Origin: Sipunculus nudus
Lineage: Eukaryota > Annelida > Sipuncula > Golfingiida > Sipunculidae
Direction of reading: 5' to 3'
Assembly (NCBI GenBank): GCA_026874595.1
Contig: CM049318.1
Location: forward strand, 54,823,250 to 54,887,249
DNA length: 64,000 bases
Shown here: one piece after another, positions 54,026-64,000 of the stretch
Position numbering within the stretch: the first letter of the stretch is position 1
How the letters are laid out: each line of letters starts with the position of its first letter
Made by a program: the position numbers and the translations under genes
The notes under the pieces: generated by a model
Database searches by the model: none
The model's input: only the letters and a program-made list of their open reading frames with translations
Told to the model about the DNA's origin: nothing

Positions 54026-56907
54026 CCTCTGTATCATTATGGTAGAGACCGGGTCCCGTATCATTTTGGTGGATAAACTGGGATTCACTTCCAGGAGATC
54101 AGCGCCAGTAAAACCGACAATGCTGCCAGCTGGAGTGAAGACAGAAGATCCCCCCCTCACAGCCACAGGCACCATTGACTGGTCTCCCATATCTCACAAC
54201 TGTACTGGAATTTCAACCTAGATGTCTGCAGAATCACAGCCTAACATCAAGAATGTCATCTCTGCTGCTGAAGGTATCACACTTTTGCTAAGAACTCTCT
54301 CTTCAAACTTTAACTTGGCTGCAGTTTCTCAGGGCTCTGCTTGAGATGATCAAAGACTATGTATCTTTAAACCAAAAGGACACTGTGAATCCGCATATTG
54401 CTTTAACAGTGACTTCAAGTTGCTAAAATGACTTTTTTTCACTTCAAACAGTGCTGTGAAATCTCAATCTGAGATCATCATTGTTCCTGACCAGCCACAT
54501 AAAAAAAATCAATATCGGGACAAGCCAGCTTGGGCCTATGTCAACAATACTCCTGGCCATACCACGTGCACTGTGTGTTATCTCACAACAAGTTCCTCGC
54601 TATGTTCCTGCAACTACTAGAAGCAGATTTGCCGTTCTACTGCTATCTTCTGCATCACCTTCCATACCATGACTCCAGCAAGAAAAATGAAGCCAAGTCA
54701 GCAGAGAAGACAACAGAAGACCCAAAGAAGACAAGATTCCTGAGGTAATGAACAACAAAACCAGAGACTCTGAATTTTAAATACCCAATGTAAAATTTGG
54801 GGCATTTCAGAATATTTTGCATGTATATGTTGTAATACAAAAAAATATATATATATATATATATATGTTATGTTCTGTAACTTTCTCTTCTTGCTGTGTC
54901 ATAGTTGTAATATGATATAATTTATAGTGTGTCTATCTTATTGATATGGTTAGGAATAAGTTTACAAGACCACAGCAAAAAGTGTAGAACTATCAATGTT
55001 AGATTTGATGCAGTTATGTCTATCTCAGTTGTTAATATGCAATGTCACAAATGGCTGTATTGATTTTAATACAATAATTCCTAGAGTAGAGCAATATGCA
55101 AAGCCATCAGCATGTTAGCATTCATTTATATTGAGATTTTCTCATGTGTTGTTCCATACCAAATCAATGGTTATCATAATGCTCTCTTGGCTATAAATTT
55201 AATGGAATGGTAGCACATTGTGTAACCAAAGCACAATGCGATGCTTATTTTCAATTGTTACAGTTTGGTCCTCAAACAAGGGTTCTTGGGAAGCCCCCCA
55301 ATATATAGGGAATTGGACAAACTGGGGAGTATGATGACTCCAAGTATCAATAATGCACTGACCTGTGGTCACATTATTGCCTCAACAAGGGTTTGATATG
55401 GTTAACCTCATTAATAGCTGGAAATACCAGGCAAAAACATGCAGGTTAGCCCAGGAATTCTTCTAATAGGAATTCACATTCACGCGTACTATGACAGACA
55501 TGTTACGTAAGCAAATGCATTCTGGTCATGCATTCATGCTACTGTTAACCCATAAACCAAAATGTGGAGTGACAAGGATTTCGATCATTAACATTATTCA
55601 TTTAATTTTTATCATCACTCTGCAGATGTATGTTTGATCTTACATAATTAAGTGCACTCAATTACCATCAAAATCCATATGGTCTAGATCAATAAGTGCA
55701 ACTGTCAGAGATTTATTTTCATTATCATCATATTTTCACACATTTCGCCTTGTTCATGCACAAAAATTGGTAATCAGTGGGAATATATGTATAACATTCC
55801 TCTGTCGTTAGGAATGACATCATTCTGTCATGTACTTGTACACTGGTAAGGTACACCAGTTGTGTTATGCTAAAGGATTAGTAAATCAACCTTCCATTAT
55901 TCACAAGTCAACTTGTCCCAATGGCAAGTATGAGAGCCAAGATGTATTTTGAATCATTGGTACTGATCAACACGCAGAGCAGATTGTCATGTACCTATGT
56001 ATATGTTAAACTCTTAGGCACAAGAGTATATACACCTTGTCATATAAGGAATTCATTATCAATTTCTCAATAGGAATTGTATGTTTAGCTACAGGCATTG
56101 CTAATTCACTTGACATATTTCGAAATGCGTATTGCTGTTCAACAGCATATCTTTATGTAACATCAGTAACATTATGTGCAAATGGTTCACATACTTTGAC
56201 TTATTCCATTGCTTACACGGTATGCATAGTACTTGTATATTCTAGCTGTGCATTCATTATGAAAATGATGCTATAATCATATCTATTAAGATGTTTATTT
56301 ATTAATACTATTTAGATGCTGTCATACTTATATAATCTGATGTTGTCATCTTCGGATGTCAAATAATGTCATCATGGTTGCGATGTTGTTCCTGATTCCT
56401 TATACATCAGCATTTTATCTTCTAGATAATGTTTAGGATTGTCCATTCACAAAAAAAGATTGTCTTTAGAACATGTATGTATAGCTATAGACTTATATAT
56501 GTAGTTTCTCAGCTTATTTAGCTATTGCTTAGGCATTGTTGTTGTACTTCTACAAATTTAAAACATACAGTACCTTATTCCTTACACCGTTACATCTGGA
56601 AATGTGACATGATCATGTAATTCACATCTATATTGATATGTGCAATCTATTACACCTGACCTCAGTGATGTAATACTTTACTCTGTACAGACATATATCC
56701 AACACACTGTCACTAGTGCCAGCTAGTTCTATTCACATTATGGCTACTGTTCTTGCAGTAAATGCAGACTTAATTATGCAGTATATCTTGATCTTTACAC
56801 ATTATGTATTTCTGTCATCTGTATCCCAGTTATATTTCTTGCAATAACTAATTTTTCTCCGACTTTGCCAATGAGGCCGGAGCCTCATTCTGAATACCAG
56901 AGGGAAA

Positions 56908-57598
56908 TGTTATGGAGTAGGAAAGGGTGTATATGTGACTTGACATATATTTAAAGGAATATTTCAATATTTCATCTAAAACTTACTTTAGAGGCAAATA
57001 AAAATCAATCTTGGTTTCAGTCTGTTCTGATATTCAGACAGAGCCAAAGAATTATTAATGTTCATCAGATGACCAAGTATCTAATGGTAATTCAGTATGT
57101 TTGTAGAGCCTAAATGTACTCTCAAAAATTAGCTCTAAATTGGTTTCTATGATGAGGCAGGCAGATTATGTTTATAGAGTTTGGAAATAGGACTTGTAGG
57201 TCAGTCTATAACTGGATGTATGTCAGGTCAGACTTGGGATTTTCCAGAATACTTTCATCCAGTAAAATCTGGCAAAACTCATTAAGTCAACTTATAACTC
57301 TGATGTAATTGTGACCTACTTTGAGTCATCCAATAAGGTTTAGCTTTTATGACGAAATGCAGAAATATGGATATGAATGTCTCATATGTCACGTGAAAGC
57401 TGTGTAACAAACCTAGCTGTAGTGCGCACTGAGAGGCAGAGAGATTCAGGGAGGCTGGGCGGCTCTCTCAGAGAGAGAGACTGTCCCAGACCGCTTGCTA
57501 TTGAATAAAGGCTTCTATCATCAAACTGGTCTTGGAACATTGTCAGCCACGCGCATCAGCAACCGTATATGATACAGGTGGGGACATCCCCAACCCCA
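56908..57598 (+). repeat. 3' LTR
   Basis: Offset by exactly 3573 bp from the 5' LTR, with no indel. AATAAA at 57504-57509. Confidence 0.9.
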
Positions 57599-58004
57599 CA
57601 TTCGTATCAATATAACCTGTGTTAGACTCTCTTACTTGGACATGCTTGTATGTGGTCATGAAGTTATAATAACATAGTAGGTGTTGTTAGAAAGTGCACA
57701 AACATATCACAAGGACAGTCTGATTTTAAATATTTCAAGTGACACTGGCAGTGTACCTGTTAGCCATAAGCCATTTTCATAAATGATGAAAAATTTGCAT
57801 CATTATCAAGATTTACAATGCAGTTTTCATCACTGGAGGAAATGTTACTCTGACAGTCAAATGACTCTCTTATGCCAGAGGGGCAAAATGATGGCTGTTG
57901 TAAAATGCAAATACAAAAGGGGCAAATATCCATTTTTAAAAATAAGAAATGTAATGTACTATAAAACTGATATATGTATTTAACTATAAATGAAGTCCAA
58001 TTTA

Positions 58005-59070
58005 AACAAGGACTACAGGCCTTATGCAAACCTGTGCAATAGGATATACACCAAGTATAATGCCTCAATGCTGGACCATTACTTTTCAAGTACATGTGTA
58101 ACATATATATGAACAGTTCAAGTACATAAAATTTTGAACAAGAACCAATTAAACAATTATCTCTGCTGAAATTCTGGCATGGGTGCACAAAACACAAAAA
58201 TGATTTTAGGTAGCACCATACGTCTTGTATACAACAAAACTATCAAAGATTTATCAACATGTATAATTTCAGGCTGATCTGTCAAATAACTCCTCAGGAA
58301 TATGCAGGAGCATACACTGCAAAAATTATTGTAGGTAGTGCCACTTGTCTTGAATACAATGAAGCTATCCACGATGTATACATATGCCCAATTTCAAGCT
58401 GATATATCAAACCCCTCCTAAGATATAATCAGGGACATACACTGTGCAAAAATTATTGTAGGTGGTGCCACCTGTCTTGAATACAACAAAGCTATCCGAT
58501 ATGTATTAATATGGACAATTTCTGGCTGATATATACAGGCACATACACTGTGCAAAAGGCATTGTAGGTGGCGACACCAGTCTTGTGAATGAGAAAGCCA
58601 TAAAAGACACATACAGGTCAAAATATCAGGCCAATACATCAAACTTCTGTTGAGTTTGATGCACTGGGCTGACCAAAGGTAAGGTAAGAAAGGCAGTTGC
58701 CCTGAGTGAACTGTGACAAATTGCTGGCTCAATCTACTTCACTGAGTGAACTTTTGACCTGTACCTGGCTGCACTGTGTGAACACTTTACCTGTTGCATA
58801 ATCTGACACAGTTGGCAGCCTGCCAAAGCCATAAGTAGATTCAATATGTTTTCAATGGAAAAATGAGGATTTTTCTCAATTTCTCTCAGGAACAAAGTCA
58901 CAGTGACATAGTTTGGGTTTGGCAGGTGAACTTAAGACATTTAACTACCTGTATGTTGAGTTTTGTATTTGTGGCTTTCAAAACCTGCCCAGTCTGATGT
59001 ACAGACAGACAATGGATCACAACTATCGCTCAGATGACTTATAGAAGTTATAGTCAGCCACTGAGCAGAG
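58005..59070 (+). mobile_element. Helentron-like element with type IV 5' end and type I-like 3' end
   Basis: AACAAGGACTACAGGCCTTA and GCAAACCTGTGC at the 5' end. 58005-58830 follows 24721-25530 closely. It ends with CAGACAGAC and a broken TCGCTCAG...CTGAGC hairpin of type I, so it is chimeric or two elements joined. Confidence 0.5.
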
Positions 59071-60200
59071 CAAAAAACACAAATGATAAATTAATAAATG
59101 ATTATTTTATGCACGTGCTATATAACAGTGAGATCTGCTGTGAAGATTTATACATGGGATTATAGCTTAAATACTGACAAAGTTAACTCTGAGTCTGATT
59201 TGTACATTATGCTGGAAGGTCACAGTAATGTCCAGGTTGATGACACGTGTTTGCTGCACATAGTTTAGTTCTGATGCTGTTCGCTAATCTTTCTTATCAT
59301 TTTATAAAGTACCTCTGACAGAACAAGATTTTTTTTTAATGTAATATTGTTGTATGTGCTTACATAATTGTTTAAGATTGATTAGGTATAAATACAACCA
59401 ATTTAATGTATTATGAAAGAAAACTTGTGTATGTACATGCATATCTGAATATTACTGGAAATTTATGGGCAGTCTGTAGGCCAATTTATTTTAGGCAGAG
59501 GCTATTTTGCCTGTATAATAGCCTATTACATACAAATTTCTATTCTGCCAGTACAAAAAAGACACCAATTATAACATTGATTAGGTCATAAATGTGAAAG
59601 CTTACATGGACCACTTCCATTATGATGTGACCATAATAACACAAACTCACACTTGCTTAAACAAGGGACCCATGGGTCACGGCGCTCAGCTGATCGTGAT
59701 TGGACTATAAATGTTTTCCACTGTGATACTATATCGAGTCAATAAAGCTTATGAATATCATGTACATGTTGGGCTATTATGAAGGAATGTAATGTAATAT
59801 GTGAGTAAATGATAAATGAAATTACCTGACTGATGGATTAATAGAGTCAAATAAAGTGGTTTATTTTTTATTTATTTAGGAGGGGTTGAAAATTGTGATA
59901 TATTTGAGCAAATATGAATGCAATGACAGCAGTAATAAGCAGTAGTAGAATGATGATAAGGCTATTTGTTGAAGGATCTAAAGTGTATGGTATTCTGCAA
60001 GCGTTCAATTTGACAGATAAGATGTTATGATAAACTATGCTGATGAAGTGATTTATGAATATGTGACTGTATGACACAATATCTCTTTAGTCTTGACATC
60101 ACATTATTGTGATGCCCACTATGTCTACATATTACATAGCCCTGCCTTGGCTTTAGTGTATTGATGTTTACTGCTAAAATGCTTCAAATGAAACGTAATT
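59071..60200. other. No recognisable gene; one isolated type I 5' end
   Basis: AACAAGGGACCCATGGGTCA then GCGCTCAGCTGA at 59660-59696 is a type I Helentron-like 5' end without visible core or 3' end. Confidence 0.5.
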
Positions 60201-60281
60201 CCATGTACCGATAGACGCGACGTAACTCAGTTCTAGCACTTATCACAAAGCCCTGTAAAGTCCGTATATCGAATCCCTGAT

Positions 60282-60333
60282 ATTTGCATATTAGGGCGTC
60301 ACAAGGCTCCTGACGATTCCCTCATATTTGCAT
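60282..60333. promoter_or_regulatory. Pair of octamer motifs ATTTGCAT (60282-60289, 60326-60333)
   Basis: Two perfect ATTTGCAT octamers, POU-domain type sites, sit 44 bp apart within similar flanks (TATTTGCATAT). They lie in the CpG-richer stretch. Function is unproven. Confidence 0.3.
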
Positions 60334-60805
60334 ATCAAGCTGCCTGGCCTCCTGTGAATGTCATCTTGCAATGAGGAGGCTAACAGCGTCCCATAGGCAA
60401 TAGACAGCTCAACCCTCTTGGTAACATTCGCACTGAAATCATGCATGTTTTTAGAAAGTCCATACATGGACATTCGTGTCCTATGATATAACTCTGCTGT
60501 TCGAACATATGGTCCGTGGGCAAATTTAAGTGAACTGTAGATAATGTCGCATCGATTTTGTACTGTGTATTTGTTACTATTCAAGTTACACATGAAAGTT
60601 TTGCCACTGTTGTGATGCCAACACGCTGAACGTCGTGATCGTTTCAGTCAGCCGGTACATGAAAAACAGTTTGACTGCGTTCGTCGCGTGTGGACCTGAA
60701 TATCTTGCGCTGATTGGCTGAGCTGAAGACACATTTTAAAACCGGCCTGCTGCAATAAGCAATCGTCTGATAAACCGTGACACAATGACTCACTGAGGCT
60801 GAGGG

Positions 60806-60814
60806 TTTTATATA
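60806..60814 (-). promoter_or_regulatory. TATA-like element (TATATAAAA), candidate promoter
   Basis: The minus strand carries TATATAAAACCC in a stretch (about 60.2-60.85 kb) clearly richer in CpG than its surroundings. It points toward the NRAMP gene. No exon downstream of it can be proven, so linking it to the gene is an inference. An ATTGG (CCAAT-type) box lies at 60713-60717. Confidence 0.25.
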
Positions 60815-60888
60815 GTGTTAAAAATCTTGCTATACTCAAATAGCCGAGGACCTAAACATATTAAGACTGATAAAATGGGAATAAATGA

Positions 60889-60893
<5 letters not shown>

Positions 60894-60950
<57 letters not shown>
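60894..60950. repeat. (AT)n microsatellite, about 28 copies
   Basis: Uninterrupted alternating AT over 57 bp. Confidence 0.97.
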
Positions 60951-60957
<7 letters not shown>

Positions 60958-61120
60958 GCTGGAATCCCACAATAGGCGGTTACTGAATTAACCATGTTGA
61001 TTTTGGAAAAAAAGATTCTGGGAAAGACCACTATAATTACTCCTTACATCACTGGGAAAGACCTTAGTTCAGCGAGGCGGTGATGTGTGGCGCTGACTGT
61101 CTGGTACGGCCCAAGTTTAC

Positions 61121-61250
61121 CAGTCAATGAAATAAGCGGGTCAGAGAATGGTAATTAGTTATGTAAGTTGCCACGTGGTAGCAGTACCGACATTAAGTGC
61201 GACACAGTGAGAGCCGTTTGATATCTCTGTCAGAGCTATTTCATTGACTG
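61121..61250. mobile_element. 130-bp MITE with 14-bp perfect inverted ends
   Basis: CAGTCAATGAAATA at the left and TATTTCATTGACTG at the right. The interior is CpG-richer than the surroundings. Confidence 0.6.
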
Positions 61251-62470
61251 CGCAAGTCTACATATTACACAATATTGACATAATTTCTGGCATGTACATA
61301 GGTACCTATGGACAAATAGTTATACAAAATATTAAAGTATGAATATATCTGATTCATCTTGTTCCTGCTTACTGAGGCTGACTTTGGGATGGGGTTCGGA
61401 GAAGGGAAAAGTGAGGGCAGCACGAAGGTGGATGATTGTAATGTTTTTCATTTATATGAGAATATGAAAAGCTAAGAGGAAAGGGGCCCTCCTACTTGGT
61501 TATAGTAAAGTTCTAAATATATGATTGCAAACTAATACTCTGACAAGACTGTCAAGAAGAAAAACAGTAAAAGTTTTGAGATACTGTGTTGCATAGGAAA
61601 ATTTACAGATGGACAGGGAAGTGGACAGAATGGACTAATACCTTTATTTCACTTTCAAGAGAAAAATGCATTTAAGTTTATATATAATCCTATTTTTTAA
61701 GCAGATCCACTTTTTCCATTAAGAAGTTTTTATTAAAAAACCTGAAAATATAAGTTAAAATATTAGAATTGTTGCAAAAGTTGCAATCATTATATATACA
61801 GAGTAAAAAACATTGGGTCATATGTATTATGTATACACATATATTTTATTATTTTTAAATCATAAATGTTTAAACTGATTTTAAAAGAAAATAATGCCAC
61901 AGCATGGCATCTACAAGAATATTCCTTGAATCACTATTAAAAAGTTTTGCACATTGGAGTTTTCAGGACATGCTTAACTTTATTCACCAAAATAAAATAA
62001 AAGTAAATTTGATAAAATAAAACATCTTTTCAAATAAAGTATACACACTGTTGGTTGAATGAGGGACAAACAATATCATTGTGCTAATTACTATCCCAGT
62101 TATAATTAATTACTGGAATTAATAGTCAATTTCACACCTGGTGAAGTTTTTACTCTTCTGAAGTAAGGAATTACTTATCTCATGAACATCCACACTTTCA
62201 CAGCAATACACCACTTTGTGGACACAATTAAATGTACACTTTAATCATTGTGACCCTGGTGGTTCAATACAAAATCTAAAATGTAGCATGTCCAAGAATA
62301 AAATAAAATACAGAAAAATTATAACATTCATCTAGTTTATGCACCAGCTGGGGGGGGGGTGAGTGCAGGGCACAGGGGAAGCCTGCTAGTAGTGGCCAAG
62401 CTGGGCCAAGGTAAGCTGCCTGGGGTGGGTTACATAATGCAAGTGAAGGCTGTACTACTAGGTGGGCTAG
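61251..62470. other. No recognisable gene
   Basis: AT-rich non-coding sequence. A G-run at 62351-62360 is the only simple feature. Confidence 0.45.
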
Positions 62471-62474
62471 ATGT

Positions 62475-63912
62475 AAACAACACTTGACATGGTGTATGAA
62501 AACATGAATAAAAGCTATTCATTCCAATCAATTTGTTTTGAAAGTTCAAATTTTAAAAGATTAAATCCTTATGCATATATGCTGGGAAAATTAAATCAAC
62601 AGTGCCAAAGTTTGACAAAATTTAAGGTATTGATTTTTTATTTATGCTAATAACTTGAAAAATTTGCAAAATTCTGATCTAATTTTGGGTAAACAATTGA
62701 ATCTTGATTAAATAAAGTTATATTCCTGAAAAAAAGTCTCTAGGTTCAGCAATTCTCATGTTAGGGGAGTAAATATATTTCCTGGTTTTTAAAAAACTGC
62801 ATTATGTTTTGGCCCATAACTTCAAAATAATACACAATACTGACCTAATTTTTGGTATGTTCATAGAAAATGTATAAAAGAATGTGAATACTAAATACGA
62901 TCAAAAACAGATCAGTGGTTTTGATATTAGGCAGCCTTGAAGTGTTACAATGGCTTTTTTTATGGAAAACAGAGTTTTTTTTTCCTTAATATCTCGAAGG
63001 AACAAAGTCCTAATGACCCAATTTTGGGTATGGTAGGAGATTTTGGGGACATCTAAAATTATGTCAACAGCCTGGGGAGCATAGAGATGTGTACTGAATG
63101 ACCTACAGTCATCAAAGTGGACTGCTTGACAATGTAAGGGAATACAACAAGAGCCTCCAAAAAAATTCAATAACTAGCCTAATTTTACAGCTTTTATTTT
63201 CAAATTTCAGATTTTAACAGATTAAATCTTTATGTATACATGGTGTGAAAATTTATCCACAGTACTTACAGGAAAAAAACGTGCCATGGCCAAAGTTAGG
63301 CAAAATTTAAGGTACCAATTTTATATTTTTGCCCATATTTAAAAAAATTTAACAAATTTTGATCTAATCTTTGGTATACAATTAAATTTTGATTAATTAA
63401 AGTTGTATTACTGGAAAAAAGTCCCTACCTTTAATACTTTTGGTCTTAAGTGACCAAATATCTTCCTGATTTTTTTACAAAGTCCATTATGTTTGGGCCC
63501 ATAACTTTTTTAAATTATATAATACTGACTTAATATCTGGCATGTACATAGGAACTATATAGAGGAATATTTATGGTAAATATGAAGAAAACCAGATGAG
63601 TGGTTTTGATATTAGGCAGTCCTGAAGTGTGAAAATAGATTTCTAATAAAAAATTGAGGTTTTTCCTTAATATCTCAAAGGAACGAAGTCCTATTGACCC
63701 AATTTTTGGCATGGTAGGAGATTATGGGGACATCTAACTGTATGCCAAAATTCAGATTCGTAGGTCCAACGGTGTCGAAACATGCCAGTCTTACGGACGG
63801 ACATCCAGACGGACAGACAGACAGACGATCGGACGGACAGACAGACGGACGGACGGACGACGGACAATGGACCATGACTATAGCTCAGATGACTTATAGT
63901 CAGCTGAGCTAA
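62475..63912 (+). mobile_element. Helentron-like element, type I, two long units and 3' end
   Basis: Two units of about 690 bp match those at 29.8-31.0 kb and 15.3 kb. An (ACGG/ACAG)n tract at 63795-63863 leads to the 3' hairpin TAGCTCAGATGAC...GTCAGCTGAGCTA (63881-63911). The 5' end is not seen. Confidence 0.65.
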
Positions 63913-64000
63913 AAACTCCTCTAATTGAATGAGTGGCCTCATGTAAGCTTTTAAATGTATGACACAATCAAAGTTACAGTGGGTGTCTTTATACGCTCTT

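Larger units (their letters stand above)
53335..57598 (+). mobile_element. Non-autonomous LTR retrotransposon
   Basis: Two LTRs of about 690 bp (53335-54025 and 56908-57598) flank about 2.9 kb without gag, protease, reverse transcriptase or integrase. AGAGGGAAA right before the 3' LTR is a polypurine tract, which sets the plus orientation. The LTRs differ at one position that I can find. A primer-binding site and target duplication are not clear. It resembles a LARD/TRIM type. Confidence 0.88.

Noticed and set aside
56037-56276. Hydrophobic 79-aa protein inside the LTR element
   Set aside because: No similarity to gag, pol or env that I recognise; the AT-rich sequence readily yields hydrophobic false ORFs.
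60291-60593. Protein gene of 100 aa on the minus strand
   Set aside because: No recognisable domain or codon pattern; the open frame may only reflect higher GC. It could be a non-coding first exon.

Overview
The window is animal nuclear DNA: AT-rich, intron-containing and packed with short non-autonomous transposons. The repeats look most like a bivalve mollusc genome. They include pearl/Helentron-like elements with core tandem repeats and (ACGG)n or (CGG)n tails, many MITEs, tRNA-derived SINEs and a CR1/L2-type LINE remnant. The species assignment is an inference from these repeats and the single gene; no direct marker of the species is present.

I can support one protein-coding gene. It is an SLC11/NRAMP divalent-metal transporter on the minus strand, from the ATG at 52356 to the stop at 24391. 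Fourteen coding exons join in phase into 581 residues, carrying the family's DPGN and MPHN motifs and its conserved loop motif [19 protein letters not shown]. Thirteen introns separate them. Twelve have GT-AG borders; intron 11 needs a GC-AG border to keep the frame. The ATG exon appears to follow a splice acceptor, so a non-coding first exon probably lies at higher coordinates. A TATA-bearing, CpG-richer stretch near 60.2-60.9 kb is a weak promoter candidate.

Layout: 1-24 kb, downstream of the gene, holds a 30-bp minisatellite (1.5-2.6 kb), several MITEs, a SINE, Helentron-like elements (10.1-11.3, 15.2-15.9 and 17.7-19.2 kb) and long stretches with nothing recognisable. 24.4-52.4 kb is the gene, its introns filled by transposons: a large Helentron-like element covers most of intron 13, two lie in intron 12 and one in intron 5. 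Intron 1 holds a LINE fragment broken by two later insertions. A MITE with a fourfold 100-bp expansion begins about 40 bp after the stop codon. 53.3-57.6 kb is a very young LTR retrotransposon without coding capacity, about 1 kb upstream of the ATG. 57.6-64 kb holds further Helentron-like pieces and the possible promoter region.

The most interesting structures are: Helentron-like elements of at least five end types, in which a different 5' subterminal word is matched by the inverted word at the 3' end; a 20-bp minisatellite that starts exactly at, and repeats, the 3' splice site of exon 3; and the GC-AG intron.
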